Below, piece after piece: positions 47,663-54,875 of a DNA stretch of 54,875 nt; positions within the stretch are counted from its first letter, which is position 1; the number at the start of each line of letters is the position of its first letter. Origin of the DNA: Pseudomonas sp. (lineage in GTDB: Bacteria > Pseudomonadota > Gammaproteobacteria > Pseudomonadales > Pseudomonadaceae). Both the position numbers and the translations under genes were made by a program. The stretch is from contig JAKUTK010000032.1 in the NCBI GenBank assembly GCA_022448005.1, positions 1-54,875 of the forward strand, given 5' to 3'. Below the pieces are notes generated by a model. That model was not told the origin of the DNA and ran no database searches. It was given only the letters and a program-made list of their open reading frames with translations.

Positions 47663-48684
47663 CCTGGCGGCGACGGTGGCTGAATGGGCCCGACGAACCG
47701 GCTCCAGCGGCGATCCAACACCTGCTGTTTGAGCACCTCGATGACGTCCACCAGCAGCTCTTCGAGCGCCAGGTCGGTGTTTTCGTCCTGGTAAACCCAA
47801 GCCTCGAAGAATTCATCCGCCAGGTTTCGCGCAAGTCGACGAAATTGCGGGCTCTGGAGCCCTTCGGCAGCGCCTTGAAGGAGTTGCGCTGCAATGTCGG
47901 CGAGCGCCTCATCCAGAGTGTCGGCGACCCGTCCCCCCATGGGCAGACGACGCAACCGGATCACCTCAGGGTTGTTCAGCAGCGCCTGGTGGATCAGTCC
48001 GCCCACGTAACCCTCGATGGCGCCGCGATTATCTCGGTAACCGCTCTCCAGCATGCTGTGCATGCGGCGTGAAAGGTCGTTGAGCAGTCGCTCTTTGCGC
48101 GGCCTGACCACCTCCTGCAGCAGGCGCCGGGACAGATCGTCACTGGCTCCGATTTCCTGTTGCATGCGGCTGAACAGGCGAACCATGACGCGATCGGACA
48201 GTTCCTCGAGCAACAGCAGGTAGTAGCGATTGAGCAGGCCAAATACCGCCCAGCGACGCATGTCGATCAGACCCAGTCGTTGCAGGCGGATCAGCAGGCT
48301 GCCGACGCGCAACACCCGCAACCAACGGAAGCCGCTCAACGGAATGCAGCCGAGCACGTCATACCAGTGAGCGAAGGGGTAGTAGTACCAGCGGGCGTAG
48401 CGGCGCTCGAACAACGCAACGGTCCAGCCCAGCAGCACGTCGAAGAGGAAGATCGCGACGAAGGCGAGGTCGATGTACTGGAAGTTCTGGTGAATCAGCG
48501 TGTCGTAGCGTTGATGCAGGACAGGAGCCCATTCGGCCAGTGCGTCGTTGATCGGCTGCAAGATGAACAGGCTATCGAACAGGATCAAGCCAAGGTTGAT
48601 GCACACCAGCAGGACGATCAGGACTTCCCACGCCGCATGCATCCCGTCGATGACGCGCTCGCGCCGCCGCGTCTGCTCAGGCAT
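47659..48684 (-). CDS. Ion-channel-like membrane protein with a voltage-sensor-like segment, no visible pore
   Basis: About 341 residues. Helix 1 is VLIVLLVCINLGLILFDSLF; helix 2 is FVAIFLFDVLLGWTVALF. The next segment runs from YDVLGCIPLSG into WLRVLRVGSLLIRLQRLG, with Arg every third residue, which looks like S3-S4 of voltage-gated channels. After it come about 200 polar helical residues with no P-loop, no selectivity filter (TxGYG or similar) and no second pore helix. The start is uncertain: ATG 48684 gives an 8-bp overlap with the adenosyltransferase, and ATG 48711 is also open. Last gene of the minus-strand cluster. Function unknown. Confidence 0.8.
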   Translation of the reverse strand: MPEQTRRRERVIDGMHAAWEVLIVLLVCINLGLILFDSLFILQPINDALAEWAPVLHQRYDTLIHQNFQYIDLAFVAIFLFDVLLGWTVALFERRYARWYYYPFAHWYDVLGCIPLSGFRWLRVLRVGSLLIRLQRLGLIDMRRWAVFGLLNRYYLLLLEELSDRVMVRLFSRMQQEIGASDDLSRRLLQEVVRPRKERLLNDLSRRMHSMLESGYRDNRGAIEGYVGGLIHQALLNNPEVIRLRRLPMGGRVADTLDEALADIAAQLLQGAAEGLQSPQFRRLARNLADEFFEAWVYQDENTDLALEELLVDVIEVLKQQVLDRRWSRFVGPIQPPSPPG

Positions 48685-49267
48685 CGGCATTGGCGGGCGC
48701 GTCGGCAGCATGCCAGAGGATTTCCGGGCAACCCTGACGCCGAGCAGTCAGCCGGGCCACCACGAAAAAGAGATCCGAGAGACGGTTCAAATAAGCCAGG
48801 CCGACTGTGCGCAGCGGCTCAGTCGCGTTGAGCTGCTGGCAACGGCGCTCGCTGGTTCGCGCCATGCTCCGGCACAAATGGGCCAGGGCAATCAGGCGTG
48901 AGCCACCCGGCATGATGAAATCTTCCAACGGGCCTAGCTCTTGATTCCAGTGGTCGATTGCAGCTTCCAGACGCTCCACCTCGCCCTCCGTCAATGCCTG
49001 ATACTCGGGCATCGCCAGCTCGCCACCCAGGTCGAACAGTCGATGCTGGCATGGGCTCAATACTTCAATCAGCTCGGCCAGTTGTGGCCAGCGGACCTGG
49101 GCTTCGGCGAGCTCCGCCAACAACAGACCCAGTTGGCTATTGAGGGTGTCGATTTCGCCCATCGCCTCGATTCGCGGGTGATCTTTGGGCACTCGGCGGC
49201 CGTCGGCCAGGCCGGTTTCCCCGGCATCACCGGTGCGGGTATAGATCTTCGAGAGTCGGTTGCCCAT
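48677..49267 (-). CDS. Cob(I)alamin adenosyltransferase, PduO type
   Basis: A 196-residue enzyme that transfers the adenosyl group from ATP to cob(I)alamin. It has the ATP-binding N-terminus KIYTRTGDAGETGLADGRRV with PRIEAMGEIDTLNSQLGLL, FIMPGGSRLIALAHLCRSMAR and RRCQQL, all hallmarks of the PduO/MMAB fold (not CobA). It sits between a sensor kinase (15 bp upstream) and the voltage-sensor-like gene (8-bp overlap), and I see no other cobalamin gene nearby. Confidence 0.93.
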   Translation of the reverse strand: MGNRLSKIYTRTGDAGETGLADGRRVPKDHPRIEAMGEIDTLNSQLGLLLAELAEAQVRWPQLAELIEVLSPCQHRLFDLGGELAMPEYQALTEGEVERLEAAIDHWNQELGPLEDFIMPGGSRLIALAHLCRSMARTSERRCQQLNATEPLRTVGLAYLNRLSDLFFVVARLTARRQGCPEILWHAADAPANADA

Positions 49268-49282
49268 CTGGATTCCTTTGAT

Positions 49283-51298
49283 TCAGTTGTTGGTGGGTTC
49301 ACTAGGTGAGACCAGCGGCAGGCGCAGGGTAAAGCAGGTGCCCTGGTCCGGCCTGGATTGCACTTCCATCTGGCCCTTGTGATTGTTGGTGATGATGAAA
49401 TACGAAACGGAAAGCCCCAGCCCGGTTCCCTGACCCACCTCTTTGGTGGTGAAAAACGGCTCGAAGATCCGCTTGCGGATGTGTTCCGGAATGCCGCTGC
49501 CGTTGTCTTCGACCTGGATTTCAGCCCAGGGGGGATTCAGGCGGGTGCGCAAAGTGATCTGCCCGCGGACTCGCTCGGGTTTCTGGTGAATGGCCTGTGC
49601 CGCGTTTTTCAGCAGATTCAGCAATACCTGCTCCAGCTCGTTACCGATGCAAGGCACCCGGTCAATCTGAGGGTCGAAATCACGGACAATTTCGATAGCA
49701 CGGAAATCGAAGCCTTCGATCAGCGCGAAGTCATTTCCGGCGATTTCCAATGCCTGGTCGATCAGCACCGCCAGCTGACATTCGGCCAGCTGGCGGTTGC
49801 TGAGCCGGGTAAAACTGAGCATATGGCTGACGATCTTGGCTGCACGCGAGCCTGCCTGCTGAATGCCGTCAAGCAGCTGGGGTATTTCGCGCCGTTGCAG
49901 GTACTGGTTCACCGCCTCCAGCAAAACACCGGTTTCGTCAGCAGCTTCTCGGTTGCGCTCCAGGTCAGGGGAGAGGCGTCGGCGGATATTCTGCGCGTTG
50001 TGCAGGATGGCTCCGAGCGGGTTGTTGATCTCGTGCGCCATTCCGGCAGCGAGGCTGCCAACCGAGAGCATCTTCTCCGACTGCACCATGATCTCTTCCA
50101 TATTGATCCGCTCGGTAATGTCGTCGATGCGGATTACCACGCCGCGCCCGCCACCCCCCATCAAGGGATACAGCGTCAAGGCGTAATGCCGAGGCTCGTC
50201 GTTGAACGCCCAGGTGACCCGTTCAATCTTTTCGACCTGATGGTGTTCGGATGTCCGGCGGATCTGAGTAAGAAACGGGCGCAGCGGCTCGAAGGCAATG
50301 AACACCGGTTGGTTCAGGGCGTCGTCGATCGAAGTTCCGGATAGCGCACTGGCCTGTTGGTTCCACTGAGTCACGTAGAGTTGCTCGTCCAGCGCGATGA
50401 GCACCGAAGGCATCGAGTCTATGATGCTGTTCAGGTAGTTCTGGAAGCCGGTGAGTTTCTTTTCGATCTTGCTGCGAACCTGCACTTCCAGTTCCAGTTT
50501 GCGGTTGGAATGGCGGGTTTCCTCAGCCAGGCCCTGGGCGTGGTCGAAGGCTTCCTGGGCCTCGTCGCGGGCGCGTTTGAGCTGCTGCTCGCGGGCCTCC
50601 ATGCGCGACAGCATGGTGTTGAAGGCATCAGCCAGATGGCCGATTTCGTCCCGGTTTTTCGGAGTTGCCCTCAGGGAATAGTCCTCGTCTCGCGTCACTT
50701 GCCGGGACAAGGCTTCCAGGTCGCGGATCGGGCGGGTGATCAGACGGCGGATCTGCCGGGCCACCAACGCCCATAGCAACAGGCTGGCAAGGAGGATCGC
50801 GAGGCTGGCGGTGAAGGTGCCGGTATAGAACGCGCCTGGCAGTTCGCTGCTGGCGACCATCAATAAATGGCCAGGTGGCCCTGCTGCCTGTGGCAGCTCG
50901 ATCAACAGATTGGCGCGCATCTCGGTCTTCTGCCAATCCGGTAGGTCGCTCACCTGGTGCGGCAAGTCCAGCGGATCGCCACGATACAGCTCGGCCAGGC
51001 GGCGTCCGGTGCGGTCATAGACCACAGCGGCCCGCAGCGGTGCATATTCATTCAGCTTGCCTAGCAGCTCATCAGCGGCGGCTTTGGATTCCAGCGCTCG
51101 ATTACTCAGTTCGGGTGTGGCGAACAGTGCACCGAGCGTATGCATCGCCTGGGGCGCGACGCTCTGGCGTGAAATCCAGTAGGCCGCGCTGATGAAAGTG
51201 AGGTTGGACACCAGCAACAAGGTAGCCAACAGCACGAGCAGGGCGATCAGCAGCTTGCGGCCGACCGAAAGATTTTCGAGGCGCTGGCGCAGGGTCAT
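49283..51298 (-). CDS. Membrane sensor histidine kinase (HAMP-PAS-HisKA-HATPase)
   Basis: A 671-residue inner-membrane kinase. TM1 is at about 13-35 and TM2 at about 160-182, with a periplasmic sensing region between them. HAMP follows (LITRPIRDLEALSRQV), then a coiled-coil, a PAS domain (about 285-395, SIIDSMPSVLIALDE), the H-box MAHEINNPLGAI with His422, the N-box LEQVLLNLLKNAAQAI, and the G-boxes VEDNGSGIPEHI and GQGTGLGLSVSYF. The ATG at 51298 is chosen; an upstream TTG is not credible. It is 42 bp behind the reductase gene, and the receiver-GGDEF gene of the same operon is a candidate partner. Confidence 0.93.
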   Translation of the reverse strand: MTLRQRLENLSVGRKLLIALLVLLATLLLVSNLTFISAAYWISRQSVAPQAMHTLGALFATPELSNRALESKAAADELLGKLNEYAPLRAAVVYDRTGRRLAELYRGDPLDLPHQVSDLPDWQKTEMRANLLIELPQAAGPPGHLLMVASSELPGAFYTGTFTASLAILLASLLLWALVARQIRRLITRPIRDLEALSRQVTRDEDYSLRATPKNRDEIGHLADAFNTMLSRMEAREQQLKRARDEAQEAFDHAQGLAEETRHSNRKLELEVQVRSKIEKKLTGFQNYLNSIIDSMPSVLIALDEQLYVTQWNQQASALSGTSIDDALNQPVFIAFEPLRPFLTQIRRTSEHHQVEKIERVTWAFNDEPRHYALTLYPLMGGGGRGVVIRIDDITERINMEEIMVQSEKMLSVGSLAAGMAHEINNPLGAILHNAQNIRRRLSPDLERNREAADETGVLLEAVNQYLQRREIPQLLDGIQQAGSRAAKIVSHMLSFTRLSNRQLAECQLAVLIDQALEIAGNDFALIEGFDFRAIEIVRDFDPQIDRVPCIGNELEQVLLNLLKNAAQAIHQKPERVRGQITLRTRLNPPWAEIQVEDNGSGIPEHIRKRIFEPFFTTKEVGQGTGLGLSVSYFIITNNHKGQMEVQSRPDQGTCFTLRLPLVSPSEPTNN

Positions 51299-51340
51299 GG
51301 CAGGTTCGGGCAAAGGATGTTTCTGCAGGGTAGCGGTGGC

Positions 51341-52258
51341 TCAATCGTCGGGCAATCCATGACGGCGAAGGAGCGCCTGGAGCCGATCGAGTAACTCGCA
51401 TAGCTCGGGTGTCGCCAAACCATGCTGGCGTGCGGCGCGACAAGCCTGGCCCAGCAGAAAGCTGACTTCAGTCCGGCGCCCGTTTTGCACGTCCTGATGC
51501 ATCGATGAAAAATTCTGCGCGGTCGCCTCGATGATCCGCAGCACTTCAGCTTCGAGCCCATCGGCTGCGTCCATCTGGTCGCATGCTCGCAGCACTTCGC
51601 TGAGCTCGCAGCAGAGCTTGTGCAGCGGCTCAGGTTGATTCGATAGCTCGCCGTTGTGGCAATCATTCAGCACGCTAAGCGGGTTGATGGCGCAATTGAT
51701 CGCCAGCTTGCGCCAGAGCTTGCCCATGATGTCTTCGGCCCAGCGGTATGGAATGTCTGCCAGGTTCAGTTCGGCAAGCCAGGGCGGCGGTTGGCGATTG
51801 CCCGGGTCGCCGAGCCAGTTGTGCCCCAGACCGGCATGCACGATTCGAAAGCCGACCTCACGGTAGGCCCCTTCGGTGCTGGAAATGAAGATGCAGCGGC
51901 TCTCCGGCCACCGTGCCGCAATGGCCTGCTGGCTGCCCAGCCCGTTCTGCAGGAGCAGGATCTCCGAATGTTTGGTAAGTCGCGGTGCAACCTCGGCGAC
52001 AGCGGCTTCCGCATCATAGGCTTTGCAGGCGACCAGCAGCCGTTCTATCGGCGTGGTGGCTTCTGGTAGCTCCGCAGGTATTGGATAGAGACGGCTCGTA
52101 CCGTTCTCGAGCAGCTCAAGACCACCCGCGGCGTGGTATTCGGCAAGCCGTTTTGGATTACGCAGAATCAGATGCAGCGGCACGCCAGCGCGGAACAATC
52201 GCGTAGCCCATAGCCCGCCCAAACTGCCGGCGCCGAGCACATGCCAAACTCCTGTCAT
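51341..52258 (-). CDS. Ketopantoate reductase-like protein (ApbA/PanE family)
   Basis: A 305-residue NADPH-dependent 2-oxo-acid reductase. The N-terminal Rossmann motif is HVLGAGSLGGLWATRLFRAG. LVACKAYDAEAAV carries the conserved Lys of the CK motif. LLQNGLGSQQ, and the helical domain ending in KLAINCAINPLSVL, with the catalytic-site Lys and Asn, complete the family signature. It may make pantoate, but PanE paralogues vary. Its start overlaps the response-regulator stop (ATGA), so it is coupled to that gene, an odd partnership. Confidence 0.88.
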   Translation of the reverse strand: MTGVWHVLGAGSLGGLWATRLFRAGVPLHLILRNPKRLAEYHAAGGLELLENGTSRLYPIPAELPEATTPIERLLVACKAYDAEAAVAEVAPRLTKHSEILLLQNGLGSQQAIAARWPESRCIFISSTEGAYREVGFRIVHAGLGHNWLGDPGNRQPPPWLAELNLADIPYRWAEDIMGKLWRKLAINCAINPLSVLNDCHNGELSNQPEPLHKLCCELSEVLRACDQMDAADGLEAEVLRIIEATAQNFSSMHQDVQNGRRTEVSFLLGQACRAARQHGLATPELCELLDRLQALLRRHGLPDD

Positions 52259-53223
52259 GACACGGGCTGCTTGTAGCGCAGGGGCACGATACGTCCCGTG
52301 GCGTATGCGTCAGGTAATAATGTCTCCGCCTGTTCAATCACTCGCTTGGGATCAACCGGTAGCGCGCTCGCATCGAGGCTGACCATCGCGATACCGGCTT
52401 TGATCGAGATGAAGCCCTCACCGGTCTTGAACGCCTTGAGGTTGAGTCCTTCATGGAGTCGCTTGAAACTGCTTGGTGAGCAGCCGCGCAGGTCGTCGAT
52501 CAAGGTCAGCACGCCGAAATGGCGATCGTCCAGGCGGGTGAGCACGTCGAGCGGGCGTACTAGCTGCTGAAGGCGTCGCGCGACACCGCGCAGCAGTTCC
52601 TGATGAAAATGCTCGCCGTAGCGTTCCCGCTGGCTGGGGATCTCCGGCAAGCCTATAAGCAGATAGCACAACGCACCACCTCGGCTTTCGATCTGGCGCA
52701 GGCTGTCGCCAAGGCGCTGATGGAGGTAACGGCTGTTTCCAAGCCCCGTGATCGGGTCGATCAGGTTGCGCTTCTCCAGGCTGGCGATGTTTTCGGTCAA
52801 CAGGCGATTTTCCCGCATCAGCCGCTGCAGTGAGCCGCATAGTCGATCGGCGGCATACACCCTTGGCACGAGCTGGTCGTTCATCACCGATTTGCCAATG
52901 AAATCATCCACGCCGTGATCGAAGGCCTTGCTTAGCACGTCTTGGCCATCGCGGCCGGTCAGGAGAATGATGTAGGTGTAATGATCGGACATCTCATCCT
53001 GCTGGCGGACCTGGGCGGTCAGCTCCAGACCATCCATTTCCGGCATCAGCCAGTCGGCGAGCAGAACGTTGGCGGGGCGTTGCTCGATCAGCTCCAGCGC
53101 CGCGCTGGCACTGTTGGCGAAACGAATATCTTCGTATCCGGCCTTGGTCAGCGCGCGACCTATCATGACGCTGGAAAATTTGGCGTCGTCGACAACCAGG
53201 ATGCTGAGTTGGGGGTTGGGCAT
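52255..53223 (-). CDS. Response regulator with degenerate GGDEF domain
   Basis: A 322-residue protein. The receiver domain (1-125) has VVDDAKFSS, the phospho-acceptor Asp57 in LLADWLMPEMDG, and Lys111. The GGDEF-fold domain (about 155-315) starts IDPITGLGNSRYLHQRL. Its active-site loop reads RLDDRHFGVLT where RYGGDEF is expected: both glycines and the acidic pair are changed, so it should not make c-di-GMP. It could act as an output platform through binding. The gene opens the operon with PanE-like, kinase, PduO and membrane-protein genes. Confidence 0.9.
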   Translation of the reverse strand: MPNPQLSILVVDDAKFSSVMIGRALTKAGYEDIRFANSASAALELIEQRPANVLLADWLMPEMDGLELTAQVRQQDEMSDHYTYIILLTGRDGQDVLSKAFDHGVDDFIGKSVMNDQLVPRVYAADRLCGSLQRLMRENRLLTENIASLEKRNLIDPITGLGNSRYLHQRLGDSLRQIESRGGALCYLLIGLPEIPSQRERYGEHFHQELLRGVARRLQQLVRPLDVLTRLDDRHFGVLTLIDDLRGCSPSSFKRLHEGLNLKAFKTGEGFISIKAGIAMVSLDASALPVDPKRVIEQAETLLPDAYATGRIVPLRYKQPVS

Positions 53224-53365
53224 TCAAGGACTCGGAGAAGGAGAGGGCTAGCACTGGGAATGGAAGGGCCAGAGCAGCGCGAACAGTTATAATGATGGCG
53301 CATTTGAACCGTCAAGCTAAGCGCGCTGGGTCACACCCTTGCGCCGTTTCCAAAGGAGGAAGCCC

Positions 53366-53845
53366 ATGCCCTCGTTCGACGTGGTGTCCGAACTGGACAA
53401 ACACGAGGTAACCAATGCGGTTGATAACGCGGTCAAGGAGCTCGACCGTCGCTATGACCTGCGTGGCAAAGGCAGTTTCGAATTCAAGGAACTGACCATC
53501 AATCTGACCGCCGACGCGGATTTCCAATTGGAGCAGATGCTGGAAATCCTCAAGTTGAGCCTGGTCAAACGCAAGATCGATATCCAGTGTCTGGAGCTGA
53601 AGGATCCCTATCCGTCCGGCAAGACCGTCAAGCAGGAAGTGGTGCTGCGTGAGGGCATCGACAAGGAGCTGGCCAAGAAGATCGTCGCGTACATCAAGGA
53701 AGCCAAGCTCAAGGTGCAAGCGGCTATTCAGGGCGAGCAGGTGCGTGTGACCGGCAAGAAGCGTGACGACTTGCAGGAAGCAATAGCTCTGCTGCGCGCC
53801 AAGGATTTCGGGATGCCGCTGCAATTCAACAACTTCCGCGATTGA
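53366..53845 (+). CDS. yajQ: YajQ-family nucleotide-binding protein
   Basis: A 159-residue protein of two ferredoxin-like domains. It starts [20 protein letters not shown] and includes [38 protein letters not shown] and [15 protein letters not shown]. YajQ proteins bind nucleotides, and c-di-GMP in Xanthomonas and Pseudomonas (family knowledge). AAAGGAGGA precedes ATG 53366. It is divergent from the degenerate-GGDEF regulator. Confidence 0.95.
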   Translation: MPSFDVVSELDKHEVTNAVDNAVKELDRRYDLRGKGSFEFKELTINLTADADFQLEQMLEILKLSLVKRKIDIQCLELKDPYPSGKTVKQEVVLREGIDKELAKKIVAYIKEAKLKVQAAIQGEQVRVTGKKRDDLQEAIALLRAKDFGMPLQFNNFRD

Positions 53846-53932
53846 TCACCCCGCGCACGTTTTCGTGCCACTTCCCGCATTAGCCGAGCGCTTCTAACCC
53901 GAACGCTCGGTGCCCCATGGAGACCCTTTTCA

Positions 53933-54757
53933 ATGGATTTCAGTGTCGATTACCTGGTCGAGCTTTCCGAGGCCTGGTTGCCTGTTGTCATTCAATACGG
54001 CGCGCAAGTCACCCTGGCGCTTCTCACTTTTCTCATCGGCTGGTGGCTGATCAACAAGCTCGTCGGCAAAGTGGGTACGGTATTGAATCGCCGCCAGGTA
54101 GACGCTTCGCTGCATGGCTTCATCGAAAGCCTGGCAAGCATCATCCTCAAGGTTCTGTTGCTGATCAGTGTCGCGTCGATGATCGGCGTCGAGACCACAT
54201 CCTTCATCGCCGTGATAGGTGCAGCCGGTCTCGCGATCGGTCTGGCTTTGCAGGGCAGCCTGGGCAACTTCGCCGGTGGCGTGCTGATCCTGATCTTCCG
54301 CCCCATCCGGGTTGGCGAATGGATTGAAGCTCAGGGCGTGTCCGGCACCGTGCATTCGATCCAGATCTTCCACACCGTCCTCAAGTCTGCTGACAACAAA
54401 ACCATCGTGGTGCCCAACGGCAGCCTCTCGAACGGCCATATCACCAACTATTCCCGCGAGCCGCGACGTCGCGCGGACATCAATATCGGTATCGATTACA
54501 GCGCCGATATCAAGCTGGCGCGCAAGATCCTGCTGGAAATCGCCGAGGACGAGCGTGTGCTGCGCGATCCTGAACCCGTGGTTCATGTGGTCGGGCTGGC
54601 CGACAGCTCGGTGAATCTGTCGCTGCGGGTATGGGTCGCCACTGGCGACTTCTGGCCAGTGACCTTCGGCTTCACCGAATTGGTCAAGGAGCGCTTCGAC
54701 GCCGCGGGAATTGGTATTCCGTTCCCGCAGCGCACCGTGCATCTGGTACAGCGCTGA
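53933..54757 (+). CDS. mscS: Small-conductance mechanosensitive channel
   Basis: A 274-residue inner-membrane channel that opens under membrane tension to release solutes. Three transmembrane helices are visible, the third with the Gly/Ala pattern AAGLAIGLALQGSLGNFAGG lining the pore. The beta domain (GEWIEAQGVSGTV) and IPFPQRTVHL near the C-terminus are typical of MscS. It is 88 bp past yajQ. Confidence 0.96.
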   Translation: MDFSVDYLVELSEAWLPVVIQYGAQVTLALLTFLIGWWLINKLVGKVGTVLNRRQVDASLHGFIESLASIILKVLLLISVASMIGVETTSFIAVIGAAGLAIGLALQGSLGNFAGGVLILIFRPIRVGEWIEAQGVSGTVHSIQIFHTVLKSADNKTIVVPNGSLSNGHITNYSREPRRRADINIGIDYSADIKLARKILLEIAEDERVLRDPEPVVHVVGLADSSVNLSLRVWVATGDFWPVTFGFTELVKERFDAAGIGIPFPQRTVHLVQR

Positions 54758-54821
54758 TCTGCGACGCGAAAAGAAAAGCCGGCTGATCAGACTGTGTTAA
54801 AACAGCTCGCAAGCGCAGCGG

Positions 54822-54859
54822 TATAATCAGCAACGCCCCGACTGGTTCGGGGCGTTTGC
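54822..54859 (+). terminator. Terminator-like hairpin after mscS, just behind a TATAAT box
   Basis: AACGCCCCGA (54832-54841) and TCGGGGCGTT (54847-54856) form a strong stem with loop CTGGT followed by TGCTTT. A perfect -10 TATAAT lies at 54822-54827 and a partial -35 TTAAAA at 54797-54802. The hairpin may end mscS, or it could be the 5' end of a transcript that continues past the window. Confidence 0.6.
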
Positions 54860-54875
54860 TTTCTGAGCAGAAAAA

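Overview
The window is a stretch of chromosome from a GC-rich gammaproteobacterium, almost certainly a Pseudomonas or Stutzerimonas-type pseudomonad. The evidence is gene content and order: lolB-ispE-tRNA-Gln-prs-rplY-pth-ychF on one strand, divergent from hemA-prfA-prmC-moeB-murI; secA followed by argJ and a mutT-thiE fusion; plus DUF3509, PagL, YebG and a PQQ alcohol dehydrogenase. Most of it is ordinary core genome. I see no insertion sequence, prophage, integron or CRISPR array.

Left part (1-10.1 kb) is accessory metabolism. A quinohemoprotein (PQQ plus haem) alcohol dehydrogenase and an AldA-like aldehyde dehydrogenase (cut by the left edge) form an alcohol-to-acid operon on the minus strand, behind a clear sigma-54 promoter with a palindromic enhancer site. 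Divergently transcribed is a TonB-dependent receptor that resembles E. coli YncD/PqqU, the PQQ importer, which suggests cofactor scavenging for the dehydrogenase. Next come a LysR regulator, a glyoxalase-fold protein and a glutathione S-transferase, the decayed C-terminus of a sigma-54 activator, and a medium-chain NAD(P)H oxidoreductase.

Middle part (10.1-29.2 kb) is housekeeping: tRNA-Met, a membrane metallophosphoesterase, 3-methyladenine DNA glycosylase, the ychF/pth/rplY/prs/tRNA-Gln/ispE/lolB/TPR-lipoprotein block, the hemA/prfA/prmC/moeB/murI block, the lipid A deacylase PagL, a YkgJ-type protein, uracil uptake and salvage (uraA, upp) and purine salvage (hpt).

29.2-36.7 kb holds an outer-membrane DUF1302 protein, a DUF1329 periplasmic protein and a large MalT-type LuxR activator, probably an uptake or processing system for a hydrophobic substrate, followed by DUF3509 and the LexA-controlled yebG.

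36.7-45.6 kb carries dciA divergent from secA, then argJ, mutT-thiE, and the peroxide-defence pair ahpC-ahpF behind a well-formed OxyR operator. 45.6-54.9 kb carries a little-studied DUF3182 (possibly ATP-grasp-like) and alpha/beta hydrolase pair. Convergent to it is a minus-strand cluster (response regulator with degenerate GGDEF, ketopantoate reductase-like protein, sensor kinase, PduO-type cobalamin adenosyltransferase, and a voltage-sensor-like membrane protein without a visible pore). The window ends with yajQ and mscS.

No large undescribed system stands out. The best leads are the PQQ import/oxidation locus with its sigma-54 control, the DUF3182-hydrolase pair, the pore-less voltage-sensor-like protein, and the DUF1302-DUF1329-LuxR trio.
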